From positions 1 to 9,355 of the forward strand of contig JAEYVW010000460.1 of assembly GCA_023429365.1 (NCBI GenBank): a stretch of 9,355 bases of DNA, written 5' to 3'. This document shows positions 7,238 to 9,355 of this stretch, one piece after another. The number at the start of each line of letters is the position of its first letter. The stretch's first letter is position 1. The notes beneath the pieces are model-generated. The model was not told the DNA's origin, made no database searches, and saw only the letters and a list, made by a program, of their open reading frames with translations. Source of the stretch: Bacteroidota bacterium (GTDB lineage: Bacteria > Bacteroidota > Bacteroidia > Chitinophagales > Chitinophagaceae). Both the position numbers and the translations under genes were made by a program.

Positions 7238-8322
7238 TTCTCTTCTTTACCAGAGATTGTCATTATCCTTTCTTCCAATTCTTTAATCCTTGCTTTAATC
7301 TGGTCTTTTTCCTTATTCTGTTCAATGAGGTACAAAGTCAGTTCTTCAATTTTCTTTAGCAATACCGCCTGGTTATCCCCCAGGTTCAAACCTTCTTTCT
7401 CCACTTCGCGGGCCGACGGAACACCCGGCAGGTGTTTGTTCTTTTTTATGAAGTCTTCCACGTCTTTCAGTGATGCAAGCCTGTAATCAGCCTCAAACAC
7501 ATAGTCAGCCCAACTGTCTATATCAACCTTCACTTTCCTGGTCCTGATACCGGATTCTACAAAAAGCTTGTAGTTGCCGTTCATCACCGTTGTACCTATA
7601 CCAATGCTACTTCCGTTATCAAACAGGATACTGTTACCAACGGTGTTGGGTGCGGTAAATTTTGCCAGGTAATTCGTAGTGCCGCTGACGGTGCCGCTGC
7701 CTCCACCTTCTCCTGCATTGAAAACAACATCAACCCAGTAATTACTTTTATCGTGGCTGGATGTGGGAAAGCCTGAAGAGCCGTATTTATATAATCCATT
7801 TCCTCCATCTTCACCATCGGCCAAGGCTTTGATGGGGCCGTTTACTTTAGCAGTAGTAAAATAATTTGAAGTGGAAGCATAATCGCCACTGGGACTATAT
7901 ACAGACGCTATATAGGTAACGCCTGCCTCTATGGACAGTGGTGTGGAAAAGCTTGCTTCTTCCCAGTCGGAAGGATCAGTTGACTGGATGGCGTCAAAGG
8001 TTACATCAGCCAGTTTGGTTCCAGAGATCGTCCAGATGCTACCTACATGTAGCCCGGTAGTACCGGTGCCCCTGTAATAACGAATACCTGATATCGTTCC
8101 ATTTTGTGTTGCACGGATCTTAACACCTACTTCAATACCACCGAGATTATCATTCTCGAGAGCCTGGTCGGGCTGATCGGTCGGTTGAAAAATGGAGACA
8201 GGAAGAAAGAAAGGATGGTTTTCAATTCTTGACCTGGCAGCTGTATCTACCGGATTTGCGACAGTGCTAAATGATATGAGCAGCGCTGCCCCCAGGTTTA
8301 TGATTCTTTGGATATTAAACAT
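7234..8322 (-). CDS. Secreted DUF4082 plus tail-fibre-like coiled-coil protein
   Basis: This 362-residue protein has a signal peptide (about 1-22, ending FSTVANP). Residues about 45-202 match the DUF4082 pattern: IEVGVKIRATQNGTISGIRYY (63-83), GLHVGSIWTISGTKLADVTFD (90-110), W120 in WEEASFSTPLSIEAGVTYIAS, and the late WVDVVF (196-201). This beta-sandwich family is found in extracellular proteins and often accompanies carbohydrate-active modules. A Gly/Ser linker (203-213) leads to a fibre-like repeat (NYLAKFTAPNTVGNSILFDNGSS within 217-239, then GIGTT). Next comes the Bacteroidota tail-fibre-type C-terminus: WADYVFEADYRLASLKDVEDF (271-291) and HLPGVPSAREVEKEGLNLGD (297-316). A coiled coil fills about 320-355. 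That end resembles proteins thought to trimerise through the coil. It is the first gene of the cluster and overlaps the next by ATGA. A surface fibre or adhesin role is inferred, not shown. Confidence 0.85.
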   Translation of the reverse strand: MFNIQRIINLGAALLISFSTVANPVDTAARSRIENHPFFLPVSIFQPTDQPDQALENDNLGGIEVGVKIRATQNGTISGIRYYRGTGTTGLHVGSIWTISGTKLADVTFDAIQSTDPSDWEEASFSTPLSIEAGVTYIASVYSPSGDYASTSNYFTTAKVNGPIKALADGEDGGNGLYKYGSSGFPTSSHDKSNYWVDVVFNAGEGGGSGTVSGTTNYLAKFTAPNTVGNSILFDNGSSIGIGTTVMNGNYKLFVESGIRTRKVKVDIDSWADYVFEADYRLASLKDVEDFIKKNKHLPGVPSAREVEKEGLNLGDNQAVLLKKIEELTLYLIEQNKEKDQIKARIKELEERIMTISGKEEK

Positions 8323-8362
8323 TCTGATTGGTTTTTAAATGATTGGAATTTCAGGACAACGC

Positions 8363-8390
8363 GAGCACGGGTGTACATATACACCTGCTC
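8363..8390 (-). promoter_or_regulatory. Imperfect hairpin or operator in the leader of the main cluster
   Basis: An inner perfect inverted repeat, GGTGTA, 4-base centre CATA, TACACC (8370-8385), is flanked by outer arms GAGCA (8363-8367) and TGCTC (8386-8390). A 2-base CG bulge sits on one side. That makes 11 paired bases in total, centred about 55 bases upstream of the ATG at 8322. No T-run follows on either strand, so it is not a terminator. It could be a 5' UTR stem-loop or a dimeric regulator's operator. Confidence 0.4.
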
Positions 8391-8745
8391 CTACTTGCGC
8401 GAATTTTTAGCTGATTACCGAACCCGGCAAAAAAACACCGAAGAAATAATAGTTGATAATTGATTGAGCTGATCTGTGGTACTGATAGCGGTGGTGGTCA
8501 TATTCATAAGTTTTAGAATTAGTTTTCACAAGCATTGACCCTGTTCGATGAGCTAAAGATTGAGAACTGTTTCCATTTTTTATAATATTCCGGTGTATCT
8601 TTTTCTACTTCGTAAAAACACAAACACAAAAAATATTTGCCCTTAACTGTAATTGAAATATAAAAAAGACAATAAGTCAATACATTAAGAAAAGCGCAGT
8701 AGAAAAAATAAGTGGTTACACTTAGGCGGGAACAGGATATGAACA

Positions 8746-8762
8746 TCGGAGATATTCTCCGA
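8746..8762. repeat. 17-bp perfect inverted repeat
   Basis: TCGGAGA, 3-base centre TAT, TCTCCGA. The 7-bp arms are perfect and the length suits a dimeric DNA-binding protein. It lies between the housekeeping pair and the main cluster, about 425 bp upstream of the cluster's first start codon, so its target gene is unclear. No function is assigned. Confidence 0.4.
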
Positions 8763-8822
8763 CGTAAACCTGCAATGTTTATTAAAAGACTAAATAAAAT
8801 GTATCTATTGATTCCTGGTTGC

Positions 8823-8842
8823 ATCCCCCTTTTGTTGGGGAT
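8823..8842. repeat. Inverted repeat able to form a stem-loop
   Basis: ATCCCC, 8-base loop, GGGGAT. The stem is GC-rich but has no T-run on either side, so it does not qualify as a classical terminator. It lies about 50 bp beyond the dehydratase terminator on the same strand and could be a secondary 3'-end structure or a protein-binding site. Confidence 0.3.
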
Positions 8843-8896
8843 CGGTTTCAATGGTCCCGGCTAAAGGAATGACGCATGCTGAAGGTATAATAGTAG

Positions 8897-8922
8897 AAAA
8901 AATTGAGCCCCGAAGAACGGGC
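8897..8922 (-). terminator. Rho-independent terminator after the carbinolamine dehydratase gene
   Basis: Read on the minus strand, starting 20 bases after the dehydratase stop codon, GCCC and GGGC form a stem around an 8-base GTTCTTCG loop. An inner G-C pair can extend the stem if one G is bulged. Four bases later comes a run of six T (8897-8902). Position, stem and T-run agree with termination of the right-hand transcript, separating it from the main cluster. Confidence 0.65.
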
Positions 8923-8925
8923 AAT

Positions 8926-8938
8926 GGAACAGTGTTCC
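8926..8938. repeat. 13-bp palindrome downstream of the dehydratase stop codon
   Basis: GGAACA, central G, TGTTCC: a perfect palindrome with a single central base. It lies between the stop codon at 8943 and the terminator stem. It could add a small 3' UTR stem to the transcript end or be a binding site; the sequence does not decide. Confidence 0.35.
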
Positions 8939-8942
8939 CCGG

Positions 8943-9242
8943 TTAGTATGTAAACAACTCATCAATCTTATCCGCCAGTCTACGATCCTTTTCCGTTACA
9001 ATATCACCGGCATCATGGGTCGACAACCAGATCTCAACGGTATTCCATACATTTTTCCATTCAGGGTGGTGGTCCATCTTCTCCGCCACCAGCGCGATGC
9101 GGGTCATGAATGCAAAAGCCTCGCTGAAATTTTTAAACTGAAATTTTTTGTAAAGCTTATTATTTTTTTCCTCCCATACACTTCTGGCAGCACCTGCCTG
9201 CTGCGGGGCGAGTTTTCTTTTTTCTGCAAAACTTATGTTCAT
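8943..9242 (-). CDS. Pterin-4a-carbinolamine dehydratase (4a-hydroxytetrahydrobiopterin dehydratase)
   Basis: This 99-residue cytosolic protein has the usual length for the family. The enzyme dehydrates 4a-hydroxytetrahydropterin to quinonoid dihydropterin, recycling the cofactor of aromatic amino acid hydroxylases. The family pattern is clear: W23, then [21 protein letters not shown] (30-50), [10 protein letters not shown] (53-62), [15 protein letters not shown] (65-79) and [12 protein letters not shown] (83-94). The expected active-site histidines are His58, His59 and His76. Two minor departures are a Trp (66) where Tyr is usual in the NVYN stretch, and Asp80 where a second Gly often follows the THDxG motif; neither removes a catalytic residue. 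The ATG at 9242 is the only reasonable start, with A/T-rich sequence before it. It begins 19 bp after the end of the upstream partial gene, so the two are probably cotranscribed, and a terminator follows it. No pterin-dependent hydroxylase is visible in the window. The name phhB is often used for this family, but the specific pathway here is not shown. Confidence 0.93.
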   Translation of the reverse strand: MNISFAEKRKLAPQQAGAARSVWEEKNNKLYKKFQFKNFSEAFAFMTRIALVAEKMDHHPEWKNVWNTVEIWLSTHDAGDIVTEKDRRLADKIDELFTY

Positions 9243-9261
9243 GAGGAGTGTTTTAATTAAA

Positions 9262-9355
9262 TCAAAAAACCAGATGCTCTTTGTTTTTTATTTTCTCATT
9301 GGTCAGCTCTATCACCAGTTGTACCCCGGAGATAGTCCGTATGGGGCTGATGATC
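9262..9355 (-). CDS. C-terminal end of an unidentified protein (partial, runs off right edge)
   Basis: A minus-strand frame enters from the right edge and ends at TGA (9262-9264), giving 30 residues. They read as a normal protein tail: [19 protein letters not shown], then a Lys-rich stretch and HLVF at the end. GVQLVIEL suggests a beta-strand. Codon use is ordinary for the window, and the stop lies 19 bp before the dehydratase ATG, as expected in an operon. Thirty residues are too few to assign a family. A competing plus-strand frame over the same bases is less likely because it would run opposite to every other gene here. Confidence 0.5.
   Translation of the reverse strand, partial: IISPIRTISGVQLVIELTNEKIKNKEHLVF

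Larger units (their letters stand above)
8323..8942. other. 620-bp AT-rich intergenic region with several inverted repeats
   Basis: No convincing gene lies here. The longest minus-strand frame (8519-8851) is rich in Phe, Tyr, Cys and Ile with no domain pattern and is probably chance. A plus-strand 41-codon frame (8739-8864) is discussed under findings. The region holds four symmetric elements: a leader hairpin (8363-8390), a 17-bp inverted repeat (8746-8762), a hairpin (8823-8842) and, at the right end, a terminator plus palindrome after the dehydratase gene. The promoter of the main cluster should lie in the left or central part, but I cannot place a convincing Bacteroidota -33/-7 pair. Confidence 0.7.

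Noticed and set aside
8641..8700. Possible Bacteroidota promoter on the minus strand (TTGAC followed by TATATTTC)
   Set aside because: The -7 element matches 7 of 8 bases, but the spacer from TTG is about 15 bases instead of the expected 19 to 21, so I do not call it.
8519..8851. Minus-strand 110-codon frame in the intergenic region
   Set aside because: It is rich in Phe, Tyr, Cys and Ile with no domain pattern, and its bases are AT-rich with many inverted repeats; it reads as a chance frame in non-coding DNA.
9272..9355. Plus-strand frame starting at an ATG near the right edge ([15 protein letters not shown])
   Set aside because: It competes with the minus-strand tail 9262-9355, which has better codon use, ends 19 bp before the dehydratase start and matches the direction of all other genes. 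It cannot be fully excluded.
1..9355. CRISPR arrays, tRNA or rRNA genes, insertion sequences, integrases
   Set aside because: No regularly spaced repeats, cloverleaf-like segments, transposase motifs or terminal inverted repeats were seen by reading the window.

Overview
The window looks like chromosome from a Bacteroidota bacterium, most likely of the Chitinophaga/Niastella type. This rests on family architecture: RHS/YD proteins with a DUF6443-type or SpvB-like N-terminus, a DUF5977-type module, and the characteristic tail-fibre-like C-terminus with the ADYVFE...YRLASL...HLPGVPSA signature. Start codons are preceded by A/T-rich sequence rather than a clear Shine-Dalgarno, which also fits. 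No database search was possible, so the taxonomic placement is an inference.

Every gene I accept is on the minus strand, so transcription runs right to left. At the right edge (9262-9355) is the C-terminal end of an unidentified protein. It is followed 19 bp later by a pterin-4a-carbinolamine dehydratase (8943-9242) and then a rho-independent terminator (8897-8922). A 620-bp AT-rich gap (8323-8942) with several inverted repeats separates this housekeeping pair from the main cluster.

The main cluster reads, in order of transcription: (1) a secreted DUF4082 plus tail-fibre-like coiled-coil protein (7234-8322); (2) a coiled-coil protein with a predicted outer-membrane beta-barrel C-terminus (5828-7237), whose ATG overlaps the previous TGA; (3) a 1238-aa secreted SpvB/YD-repeat-like protein ending in a DUF5977-like module and a Cys-containing beta-rich tail (2059-5775); (4) a secreted glutathione-peroxidase-fold protein with no catalytic cysteine (1492-2028); (5) the N-terminal 413 residues of a DUF6443-type RHS protein that runs off the left edge (1-1241). 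Genes 1 to 4 are tightly spaced. A 250-bp gap before gene 5 carries an orphan 47-codon reading frame, perhaps the remnant of a lost gene.

All five proteins have N-terminal export signals, so the cluster appears to encode a cell-envelope or surface module: a fibre-like protein, an outer-membrane coiled-coil barrel, two different YD/RHS shell proteins and a small thioredoxin-fold partner. The variable C-terminus (toxin or other tip) of the last RHS protein would lie beyond the left edge, so neither toxin nor immunity function can be judged here. Joint function is inferred from co-location and shared export signals only.
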